From IMG/VR virus record IMGVR_UViG_3300042465_001780, positions 1 through 47,842 of that record: a stretch of DNA of 47,842 bases, one strand, 5' to 3'. Numbering within the stretch: position 1 is the stretch's first letter; each line of letters starts with the position of its first letter. A program made the translations under genes and the position numbers. This document shows, piece by piece, positions 7,944 through 13,055 of the stretch. The notes below the pieces were generated by a model. It was given only the letters and a program-made list of their open reading frames with translations. It searched no databases and had not been told where the DNA came from. The stretch is from a virus.

Positions 7944-7995
7944 GGACAACTGATGAGGCTTTAGTAGCCGAAACCGCAGGGATGCGGTCTTGTTC
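7944..7995 (+). ncRNA. Type I hammerhead ribozyme
   Basis: All conserved hammerhead parts are present in order. Stem I 5' strand GGACAA (7944-7949). Core CTGATGA (7950-7956). Stem II GGCT/AGCC (7957-7960, 7966-7969) with loop TTAGT. Core GAA plus A15.1 (7970-7973). Stem III A-CCGCA / TGCGG-T (7973-7978, 7983-7988) closed by a GGGA tetraloop of GNRA form. Cleavage-site C17 at 7989. Stem I 3' strand TTGTTC (7990-7995), pairing with one G-U. The first pair of stem II is G-C and the cleavage triplet is GTC, both as in active ribozymes. Stem I is the open helix, which makes it type I. Predicted cut is between 7989 and 7990, separating the mRNA of the gene at 7635 from that of the gene at 8015 while leaving the latter's GGGAG site intact. 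Confidence 0.87.
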
Positions 7996-8014
7996 ATTAA
8001 TATAGGGAGATAGC

Positions 8015-8272
8015 ATGAGCTATGAAATAACGTACGCTGACATTGGGTCAGCAGAGACAGAGCAAAAAGCTTTATCAGATATCAAAGACTATTGGGGTGC
8101 AAAGCACTTCAAGAAAGTTACCGAAGCATTAGCTGATGATCATGGTAGATCTAGTAGGCAAATGATCATCATTAGTTTAATGATGTGCGGTGTGCAGGGT
8201 TACCCAGCCGAAGTGTTACTCAACACCTACTGGACACCACAGATGTTGCTTGAGCTTGAGGAAACAGCATGA
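8015..8272 (+). CDS. Small early protein, unknown function
   Basis: Encodes 85 residues. ATG has GGGAG 7 bases upstream and lies 25 bases after the predicted ribozyme cut. The stop overlaps the next start (ATGA), so the two genes are coupled. The N-terminal half (YADIGSAETEQKALSDIKDYWGAKHFKKVTEALAD) and C-terminal half (PAEVLLNTYWTPQMLLELEETA) look helical. No motif recognised. Confidence 0.72.
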   Translation: MSYEITYADIGSAETEQKALSDIKDYWGAKHFKKVTEALADDHGRSSRQMIIISLMMCGVQGYPAEVLLNTYWTPQMLLELEETA

Positions 8273-8502
8273 CTCAACTTGAACTGTTTGACACACGCGA
8301 TGATGTGCAATACGCGCTGAGCCTGACAATGTTTGAACTACGCAACATATGTCGCAACAATCGTCGGGCTTTTGATTACTTCCATGAGATACGAAGCAAA
8401 GAACGCGAGCGTATCAACTACCAAGTAGCAAGGGCGATGTTCATTGCAAAGCTAGAGGGTAACGAGTTCAGCAAGATATCAAGACATGTGTTGATACCTT
8501 GA
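8269..8502 (+). CDS. Small early protein, unknown function
   Basis: Encodes 77 residues, overlapping the previous gene by ATGA. The sequence is charged and helical (FELRNICRNNRRAFDYFHEIRSKERERINYQVARAMFIAKLEGNEFSKISRHVLIP), with net positive charge that would suit nucleic acid binding. The last gene before the strong terminator at 8504-8531. Family not recognised. Confidence 0.72.
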   Translation: MTQLELFDTRDDVQYALSLTMFELRNICRNNRRAFDYFHEIRSKERERINYQVARAMFIAKLEGNEFSKISRHVLIP

Positions 8503-8503
8503 T

Positions 8504-8531
8504 AAGAGGAGGCTTCGGCCTCCTCTTTTTT
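8504..8531 (+). terminator. Intrinsic terminator T1
   Basis: 10-bp stem AAGAGGAGGC / GCCTCCTCTT with a TTCG tetraloop and a T run to 8531. It ends the first early transcription unit, just after the stop codon at 8502. Confidence 0.92.
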
Positions 8532-8542
8532 GTGCCCGGATT

Positions 8543-8568
8543 GATACCAGTTATTTGTTCCCGCGAGC
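8543..8568 (+). repeat. 26-bp intergenic repeat, copy A
   Basis: First of three copies (also 9359-9384 and 10154-10179) sharing ACCAGTTATTTGT and CCGCGAGC with two variable bases between. Each copy lies 11-15 bases after an intrinsic terminator. Similarity continues more weakly for about 50 bases, to an ATCAG...CTGAT inverted repeat before the next promoter. Confidence 0.85.
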
Positions 8569-8622
8569 CGTCGTGAGCAAGTGCCTGCCACGCTATTCTT
8601 CGCATCAGTTCCGGCTGATTAG

Positions 8623-8651
8623 TTGAATAATCTATCAAGTTCCGGTATACA
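8623..8651 (+). promoter_or_regulatory. Promoter P2 (sigma70 type)
   Basis: -35 TTGAAT (8623-8628), 17-base spacer, -10 TATACA (8646-8651). The predicted RNA begins with a 9-bp stem (8659-8667 with 8672-8680, loop GGTC). It drives the gene at 8707. Confidence 0.8.
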
Positions 8652-8706
8652 TATATTAGTGGTTGACGGTCGTCAACTACGCTAACGCTTCACTATGGGA
8701 GAAATC

Positions 8707-9303
8707 ATGGAAGCAATCAAAGGGACAGATTCGTTTAAGAATCTGATGTACCGCTTCGCTACATTGAAAGACGAAGAGTTGAGCATTGCAAAGATCGTTT
8801 ACGAACGATGCAATACTTTCCACGAAGAGCAACCAGAAGAAATTCTGGAAGAGATGAAAGCCGGTTCAGTAATGAAATGGCAAGAACTCAACGACCCCAT
8901 TTCTTACACTAAAGAATGGACACCATGCAAAGCAAATTCGAAAGAAGTTGCTTTCATTGCTACCGCTGAATGGGCATTGTCCTACTCAACGCAAAAGACG
9001 AACGGTCTGAAAGAATCAGACCCAAAGATGCATGCTGTACTTCGTCTGGTTCAGATACCGCTGAACAAGTACATCAACGCTAACAAGCAAGCGCTTGTTA
9101 AGAAAGTTGAAGAGTATCACAACAAGCTGAACAACATTCAGCGAGTTCGTGCCGTGACCGCTGACTTCACCCAGACGGTGAAAGACGCTATAGACAGTCT
9201 TAAGACTAGATGCAAGAACGCTAAAAACCGTGGTGATACAAGTGCGGATGACAAGCGCTTGCACGAAGCAATCAATGCTTTCAACAAGGTCTGGCTGAAG
9301 TAA
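8707..9303 (+). CDS. Tandem paralog 1, unknown phage protein
   Basis: Encodes 198 residues from ATG 8707, chosen because GGGAGA sits just upstream; an in-frame ATG at 8695 precedes that Shine-Dalgarno. The protein is soluble and mainly helical and closely related to the next gene (9517). Nearly invariant blocks are CNTFHEEQPEEILEEMKAG, FIATAEWALSYSTQKTNGL, KESDPxMHxVLRxVQIPxNKY and the C-terminal DSLKTRCKNAK. Conserved Trp, His, Cys and acidic residues look structural or ligand-binding, but no catalytic motif is evident. It forms its own unit: promoter P2, gene, terminator T2. A host-directed early role is inference. Confidence 0.85.
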   Translation: MEAIKGTDSFKNLMYRFATLKDEELSIAKIVYERCNTFHEEQPEEILEEMKAGSVMKWQELNDPISYTKEWTPCKANSKEVAFIATAEWALSYSTQKTNGLKESDPKMHAVLRLVQIPLNKYINANKQALVKKVEEYHNKLNNIQRVRAVTADFTQTVKDAIDSLKTRCKNAKNRGDTSADDKRLHEAINAFNKVWLK

Positions 9304-9321
9304 TAGCTAGATCAACAAAAG

Positions 9322-9345
9322 ATGGGGCTTCGGCCCCATTTTTTT
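9322..9345 (+). terminator. Intrinsic terminator T2
   Basis: 7-bp stem ATGGGGC / GCCCCAT with TTCG tetraloop, followed by T 9339-9345. It ends the transcript of the first paralog. Confidence 0.92.
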
Positions 9346-9358
9346 GGTCTGCCTTTTT

Positions 9359-9384
9359 GAGACCAGTTATTTGTCTCCGCGAGC
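9359..9384 (+). repeat. 26-bp intergenic repeat, copy B
   Basis: Second copy of the ACCAGTTATTTGT..CCGCGAGC repeat, 14 bases after terminator T2. It is followed by the palindrome GATCAGgCTGATC (9421-9433) and promoter P3. Confidence 0.85.
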
Positions 9385-9435
9385 GCCCACGCGAGGGCTT
9401 GCGCCTAGTTTATCGAGTCAGATCAGGCTGATCGC

Positions 9436-9464
9436 TTGAATTTCCCGTTTGTATCATGTATACG
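9436..9464 (+). promoter_or_regulatory. Promoter P3 (sigma70 type)
   Basis: -35 TTGAAT (9436-9441), 17-base spacer, -10 TATACG (9459-9464). The predicted RNA begins near a short stem (CCAC 9472-9475 with GTGG 9491-9494). It drives the second paralog. Confidence 0.75.
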
Positions 9465-9516
9465 ATATATACCACAAGGCAATCGGCTGAGTGGAATAAC
9501 CTTTATGGAGTCCGTT

Positions 9517-10095
9517 ATGGAACAGTCATTTAAAAGTTTGATGTACGATTTCTCTGATCTGAAAAGCAAAGAGAAAACAGTCGCGAAATTAGTGTTTGAG
9601 AAATGCAACACATTTCACGAGGAACAGCCCGAGGAAATACTCGAGGAAATGAAGGCTGGCGCAGTCCTGCGTTGGTCAGAGGAACACCCGCCAGTCGGTT
9701 ATACGGCTGAGTGGCGACCATGTGGTAAGGGCGAGAAACCCGCCTTTATCGCGACTGCTGAGTGGGCCTTGTCATATAGCACTCAGAAAACAAACGGCCT
9801 CAAAGAGTCCGATCCATTGATGCACAAGGTATTGCGCTCAGTCCAAATCCCAGTGAACAAATACTGGAACGCCAACAAAAATGCGCTGATCGCCAAGGTC
9901 AAAGAGGTGCATGATGAGGTGAATGGGATCACGCGCCAACGCGCTCCGACTGCTGACTTTGCAGTCACCTTGAAGCAGACCTTGGAAAGTCTGAAAACCC
10001 GATGCAAAAATGCAAATGGGCGAGGCGATGAAACGGCTGACCTTAAAAAGTTGGATCGGTGCATCGCAGTGTTCAATAAAGAGTGGACTAAATAA
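9517..10095 (+). CDS. Tandem paralog 2, unknown phage protein
   Basis: Encodes 192 residues from ATG 9517. GGAG at 9507-9510 is 6 bases upstream and itself lies inside an upstream in-frame ATG GAG, so the second ATG is preferred. A longer frame beginning inside promoter P3 cannot be used. The protein shares the NTFHEEQPEEILEEMKAG, FIATAEWALSYSTQKTNGL and NKYxNANKxALxxKV blocks with its neighbour at 8707 and has the same length, with divergence in between. This marks an older tandem duplication in which both copies were kept. Codon choice differs: this copy is richer in GC at third positions, suggesting one copy may have arrived by exchange with a relative. Function unknown. Confidence 0.85.
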   Translation: MEQSFKSLMYDFSDLKSKEKTVAKLVFEKCNTFHEEQPEEILEEMKAGAVLRWSEEHPPVGYTAEWRPCGKGEKPAFIATAEWALSYSTQKTNGLKESDPLMHKVLRSVQIPVNKYWNANKNALIAKVKEVHDEVNGITRQRAPTADFAVTLKQTLESLKTRCKNANGRGDETADLKKLDRCIAVFNKEWTK

Positions 10096-10105
10096 CCACT
10101 AGCCA

Positions 10106-10142
10106 AAACCCCGCAGATCGCAAGGTCTGCGGGGTTTTTTTT
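10106..10142 (+). terminator. Intrinsic terminator T3
   Basis: 12-bp stem AAACCCCGCAGA / TCTGCGGGGTTT, 8-base loop, T run to 10142. This is a strong terminator just after the second paralog. Confidence 0.93.
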
Positions 10143-10153
10143 CGCCCGAATAA

Positions 10154-10179
10154 GAGACCAGTTATTTGTCCCCGCGAGC
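10154..10179 (+). repeat. 26-bp intergenic repeat, copy C
   Basis: Third copy of the ACCAGTTATTTGT..CCGCGAGC repeat, 11 bases after terminator T3. Here no TTGAAT/TATAC promoter or paralogous gene follows. The repeat leads instead into the heptamer array. Confidence 0.85.
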
Positions 10180-10256
10180 ATGCTTGGCTAGTGCCTTATT
10201 TATCGCATCAGCCGCATCTGACGCACTAATTAGCAGATCAGCCATAGCTGACAGTT

Positions 10257-10743
10257 TGTTCTACTTTTCCTGTTTTGTTCTACTTTTTCTAGAACAAATT
10301 AATTTTGTTCTACTTTTTCTAGAACAAAACGCAATTTGTAGAACATGTTCTAACCCCGCATTTGGCCTTGTTCTACTTTCCCCCAGTTTTGTTCTACTTT
10401 TATTCGTCAAGTTAGAACAAACTTTCTTCTTTAAAATCAACAACTTAACTCACTTTGTTCTAATGTTCTACGTTTTTTGGGAAATACATGTCTGGTGGCA
10501 ATAAATTTATGATCGTTCATCTATGCCAGCAAGTGCAAACCCAACTCTTAAAAAAATCAGTCCCCAACCCTGCATACCCTAAAACAGTAGAACATTAGAA
10601 CAAAAAAATATTATTAATATTAATTAATTACTTTTTCTTTTTTTTCTTCGTACTTTCTTCACCGAAATGAATACTTTAGTGAATGTTCTATCGTGTTCTA
10701 CTTTTTCCCTCCAGATTGTAAAGTTTCAAAAATTCTTAGAACA
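10257..10743. repeat. Array of 17 TGTTCTA heptamers in both orientations
   Basis: Exact forward copies start at 10257, 10276, 10306, 10346, 10369, 10390, 10456, 10464, 10684 and 10694. Exact reverse copies (TAGAACA) start at 10290, 10320, 10339, 10413, 10588, 10596 and 10737. Two identical 21-bp inverted units (10276-10296, 10306-10326) lie 30 bases apart. TAGAACATGTTCTA at 10339-10352 is a perfect 14-bp palindrome. The pair TGTTCTAATGTTCTA (10456-10470) recurs as its exact reverse complement at 10588-10602. Many forward copies continue as CTTTT. Chance would give far less than one copy in 487 bases. It looks like iterons or operators for a dimeric DNA-binding protein. Confidence 0.93.
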
Positions 10744-10782
10744 ACATCCCACAGCCCTATAGAAAAAAGTCATCTAAATGAT

Positions 10783-10811
10783 TAGGTTTATTTGTAAAGT
10801 TATGTTATAAT
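10783..10811 (+). promoter_or_regulatory. Promoter P4, copy 1 of duplicated promoter
   Basis: -10 TATAAT (10806-10811) is perfect; -35 is weak (TAGGTT, 10783-10788) at 17-base spacing. 10785-10811 is identical over 27 bases to promoter P5 at 12222-12248. The predicted RNA begins with a 6-bp stem (ACGCTG 10818-10823 with CAGCGT 10842-10847). Confidence 0.75.
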
Positions 10812-10911
10812 CGCAAGACGCTGGAGGAAGAACAATCCATACAGCGTACCAAACCCTGACTAGCTAATCGTTACGTCAGACCCTTCTGATCTGTTAATTA
10901 TGGAGTCCGTT

Positions 10912-11265
10912 ATGAGAGCCAAATATGTACGTGGTGAGCCTTCGATGTTGCCACGCATCACCCCTGAGTTGCACAAGATGTTTCCCCGCAGTATCCGCAA
11001 GGCTTTGCGCCATGTGAAGCATCGCAAGATAACTACTACCTATTCGGACAATGACGCTGACCGCGTTGTTTCTGATTGGCTTGCAGTCAATGACCCCATG
11101 AATGAGGCGCATTACTACTGCACTAACACAGTTGACGCTGACTTTGACTTTACGTCTAGCGCAGAGTTTGCTGATATCGACGATGACTTTGCTGACCTTA
11201 CCAAGGTCGAGGCAATGGATGAAGTTGCCCTGTGGAAGTTCTGCACTGGCTACGATGTTTTATGA
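10912..11265 (+). CDS. Unknown protein, first gene after promoter P4
   Basis: Encodes 117 residues from ATG 10912. GGAG at 10902-10905 lies 6 bases upstream, inside an upstream in-frame ATG GAG. The 17 bases around the start are identical to those of the paralog at 9517. The N-terminal half is basic (MRAKYVRGEPSMLPRITPELHKMFPRSIRKALRHVKHRK) and the C-terminal half strongly acidic (DADFDFTSSAEFADIDDDFADLTKVEAMDE), so it may bind nucleic acid or act as a DNA mimic. No family recognised. Confidence 0.75.
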   Translation: MRAKYVRGEPSMLPRITPELHKMFPRSIRKALRHVKHRKITTTYSDNDADRVVSDWLAVNDPMNEAHYYCTNTVDADFDFTSSAEFADIDDDFADLTKVEAMDEVALWKFCTGYDVL

Positions 11266-11310
11266 ATCAGCCCCGGCTGACACACTAAGTTAACTATACC
11301 AAGGAGATGT

Positions 11311-11619
11311 ATGAGAGATAAAGAATTGACAATGAACATCACCCTCACTGTCTCAGGCGGTGAAGGGTGGGCAGAGCGTTTTGTCACGGCACTTGATGGC
11401 GTGAACGTTCTCTTGCATGAGACTACCCTGATGAGTGCCAAGGGGGATGGCAACGAGTACTCATTTGAGTACAAAATCGGCTTGACCGATGGCAAGCAGT
11501 ACGACTGCCCCGCATGCGGTAGCCACTTAATCTTTGAATCAGATGTAGCTGATCTGAAGAATACGTTCGGCTTAACCGAGCCGGACTTTGACCGCATGTT
11601 GAAGAGGGAGACGAGATGA
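11311..11619 (+). CDS. Unknown protein with one CxxC pair
   Basis: Encodes 102 residues. ATG has AAGGAGA upstream; a second in-frame ATG at 11332 has no ribosome site. The N-terminus is strand-rich (MNITLTVSGGEGWAERFVTALDGVNVLL). The YDCPACGSHLIFES segment near residue 70 looks like half a zinc ribbon, so the protein may dimerise around metal or have lost the other half. The stop overlaps the next start (ATGA). Function unknown. Confidence 0.72.
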   Translation: MRDKELTMNITLTVSGGEGWAERFVTALDGVNVLLHETTLMSAKGDGNEYSFEYKIGLTDGKQYDCPACGSHLIFESDVADLKNTFGLTEPDFDRMLKRETR

Positions 11620-11900
11620 ACTACGTAATAGGTAACGATCGCGTTGTCATTAATGACATAAGCAAGACCGGCAGAGAGAACGCACACTTGTGGACTGTCT
11701 CACTAAAAGACAACCCGCCTGTGTTTTGGTTTTGGGAGAACGTTGGTGGCAATCACATATGGGAACGCATTGCGACTGAGGATGTACCGACACAGATCCT
11801 GAATGTCTACAGTCAGGTGAAAGATGAACATATCACAAAGGAAATGCGTAGCGCAATACTACGTCTGATCCTTGAGCGCACTGTGGGAGATGAAGCATGA
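11616..11900 (+). CDS. Unknown small protein
   Basis: Encodes 94 residues. ATG overlaps the previous stop (ATGA) and has GGGAG within that gene's end. Soluble, with a Trp-rich centre (HLWTVSLKDNPPVFWFWENVGGNHIWERIA) and a helical C-terminus. No recognised family. Coupled on both sides, so it belongs to a translationally linked stack (11311-12183). Confidence 0.7.
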   Translation: MNYVIGNDRVVINDISKTGRENAHLWTVSLKDNPPVFWFWENVGGNHIWERIATEDVPTQILNVYSQVKDEHITKEMRSAILRLILERTVGDEA

Positions 11901-11986
11901 TGACACGATGGGAGAAGTTTGAGCGTGTGTTGTTTCTGCTGGCAGTCATGGTGCTACTGCTTGACCTTTTCTATTGGAGACCATGA
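11897..11986 (+). CDS. Tiny single-pass membrane protein (29 aa)
   Basis: ATG 11897 overlaps the preceding stop (ATGATGA), and the TGA at 11984-11986 overlaps the next start (TGATG). The 29 residues are MMTRWEKFERV followed by a hydrophobic segment LFLLAVMVLLLDLFYW and RP. One transmembrane helix with a basic N-terminus is clear. The tight overlap on both sides supports it being real. Function unknown; tiny phage membrane proteins often target host envelope functions. Confidence 0.6.
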   Translation: MMTRWEKFERVLFLLAVMVLLLDLFYWRP

Positions 11987-12183
11987 TGCCAATATACAGA
12001 GTGCTAGTAGATATATCAATGAAGGACTTGTTAGTAGAAGCAGACAGTGAAGAACATGCGATGGAGAGAATACGCAAAGAATACGTTTACCCACTACGCC
12101 AACATTCGTTTGGTGGAAGCCCAAGCAAGTGGGGTATGCGAATAAGAAAGCCTTGGAAGAAGCAACTGAAGGAGGTGCAGTAA
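11986..12183 (+). CDS. Unknown small protein
   Basis: Encodes 65 residues from ATG 11986. GGAG at 11976-11979 is 6 bases upstream, better spaced than for ATG 11983. Sequence MPIYRVLVDISMKDLLVEADSEEHAMERIRKEY... begins with a beta strand plus an amphipathic helix, as in small ferredoxin-like folds. The C-terminus is basic (RIRKPWKKQLKEVQ). No family recognised. Confidence 0.68.
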   Translation: MPIYRVLVDISMKDLLVEADSEEHAMERIRKEYVYPLRQHSFGGSPSKWGMRIRKPWKKQLKEVQ

Positions 12184-12219
12184 GGCAGTGCGCCTACGAA
12201 AAAAAGTCATGTAACATGC

Positions 12220-12248
12220 TTGGTTTATTTGTAAAGTTATGTTATAAT
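12220..12248 (+). promoter_or_regulatory. Promoter P5, copy 2 of duplicated promoter
   Basis: -35 TTGGTT (12220-12225), 17-base spacer, -10 TATAAT (12243-12248). It shares TTTATTTGTAAAGTTATG and an upstream AAAAAAGTCAT element with promoter P4. The RNA would begin with GTTGGG (12255-12260), which pairs with CCCAAC (12285-12290). A second hairpin follows in the leader (GAATCAG 12309-12315 with CTGATTC 12322-12328). Confidence 0.8.
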
Positions 12249-12358
12249 GTATTTGTTGGGTCGGGAAATACGCAGTCAACACCGCCCAACACATTCAGTC
12301 TATGTATTGAATCAGCTAACCCTGATTCGCAGTTTATTCATTCAGTAAAGGATCAGTT

Positions 12359-12625
12359 ATGGGACAGTTCAAGAGTATCGATTCCGTCTTGCAAGCAATC
12401 AGCAATGACGAAAATGTACATCATTCATTGCGTAGCGCAATCAGCCACGCAATGCGTCGTGAGGTGTACATCCTAGTATGCAACGAGACAATCCTCGACG
12501 TGTACGCCAACAAAGACACCGCTGAGTATGAGATGCGCCTGTGCATCCAAGGTGATCTACTTGATGGTGAGACAACCACTAACTATCGTGTGCTGACCAA
12601 AGCACTCAATCAAACCCGCCTGTGA
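12359..12625 (+). CDS. Unknown protein after promoter P5
   Basis: Encodes 88 residues from ATG 12359, with AAGGA 8 bases upstream. This is about 104 bases after the predicted transcription start, so it has a folded leader. Sequence MGQFKSIDSVLQAISNDENVHHSLRSAISHAMRR then strand-rich. Soluble; no motif recognised. It heads the unit leading into the MoxR/VWA genes. Confidence 0.72.
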   Translation: MGQFKSIDSVLQAISNDENVHHSLRSAISHAMRREVYILVCNETILDVYANKDTAEYEMRLCIQGDLLDGETTTNYRVLTKALNQTRL

Positions 12626-12632
12626 GGTATCC

Positions 12633-12845
12633 ATGTCTCGCATGAAACCAATCTGCAATCGCTGTGGTGATCACTACAGTGCCAAGCGCGCAAACGCTGG
12701 CTTTCGCCTGTGCATGCCATGTGGGGAAGCTGACTCACGTACGCGAACACGTACGATCGCGCCAATGCACAAAAGCAATTACATGCTTATCACAGACCTG
12801 ACTGATCTCAGAGGTATCAACAACAAGGGCGGTCTATACCGCTGA
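12633..12845 (+). CDS. Small zinc-ribbon-like protein
   Basis: Encodes 70 residues. Two CxxC pairs (CNRC at residues 8-11 and CMPC 17 residues later) form a likely four-Cys zinc site. The segment between and after is Arg/Lys-rich (SAKRANAGFRL, ADSRTRTRTIAP). Probable DNA- or RNA-binding or protein-contact role. GAGG lies upstream of ATG, 7 bases after the preceding gene. Specific function unknown. Confidence 0.72.
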   Translation: MSRMKPICNRCGDHYSAKRANAGFRLCMPCGEADSRTRTRTIAPMHKSNYMLITDLTDLRGINNKGGLYR

Positions 12846-12858
12846 TCAGGAGGGTCTG

Positions 12859-13053
12859 ATGGACAACAAAATTACTGTGCGCATAACCGAGAAGTATGGG
12901 GTTAGGCGTGTGTACCCTGTTTGTGATAGGGCAAAGATCTTTGCTTCTATTGCGAAAGATGTAACTCTAACTGACGCGACTATGAAGTTGGTCAAGCAGT
13001 TAGGTTACGACATTGTGCCAACTGAAATATCGTTTAACTTTTTTGAGGATTGA
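12859..13053 (+). CDS. Unknown small protein
   Basis: Encodes 64 residues with a strong AGGAGG ribosome site. Sequence is strand-rich at the N-terminus (MDNKITVRITEKYGVRRVYPVCDRAKIFASIA) and ends FNFFED. No family recognised. Followed at once by the 307-residue protein. Confidence 0.7.
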   Translation: MDNKITVRITEKYGVRRVYPVCDRAKIFASIAKDVTLTDATMKLVKQLGYDIVPTEISFNFFED

Positions 13054-13055
13054 CT

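Larger units (their letters stand above)
10180..10911. other. Gene-free region with array, AT-rich stretch and promoter
   Basis: About 730 bases without a supportable gene. Contents in order: ATCAG/CTGA-type inverted repeats (10204-10250), the TGTTCTA array (10257-10743), an AT-rich stretch (10600-10660) with poly-pyrimidine runs, promoter P4 (10783-10811) and the leader of the gene at 10912. Open frames crossing it are built from the repeats themselves and have no ribosome sites. Composition and repeat content fit a replication origin or protein-bound control site. Confidence 0.8.

Noticed and set aside
8112-8150. Other CTGATGA occurrences as further hammerheads (for example near 8112, 11429, 28090)
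   Set aside because: They lie in coding sequence and lack the matching stem II, GAAA and cleavage strand in order.
10339-10352. LexA-type SOS box (GAACATGTTC)
   Set aside because: It resembles Gram-positive LexA sites, but it is one member of a large TGTTCTA family and no lexA-like gene is present. More simply explained as part of the array.
10166-10504. Open frames running through the heptamer array on both strands
   Set aside because: They consist of repeated Phe/Leu/Val or Ser/Arg/Lys codons produced by the repeats, have no ribosome site, and conflict with each other.
10257-10743. CRISPR array
   Set aside because: Repeats are 7-21 bp, occur in both orientations with irregular spacing, and no cas1/cas2 genes are present.
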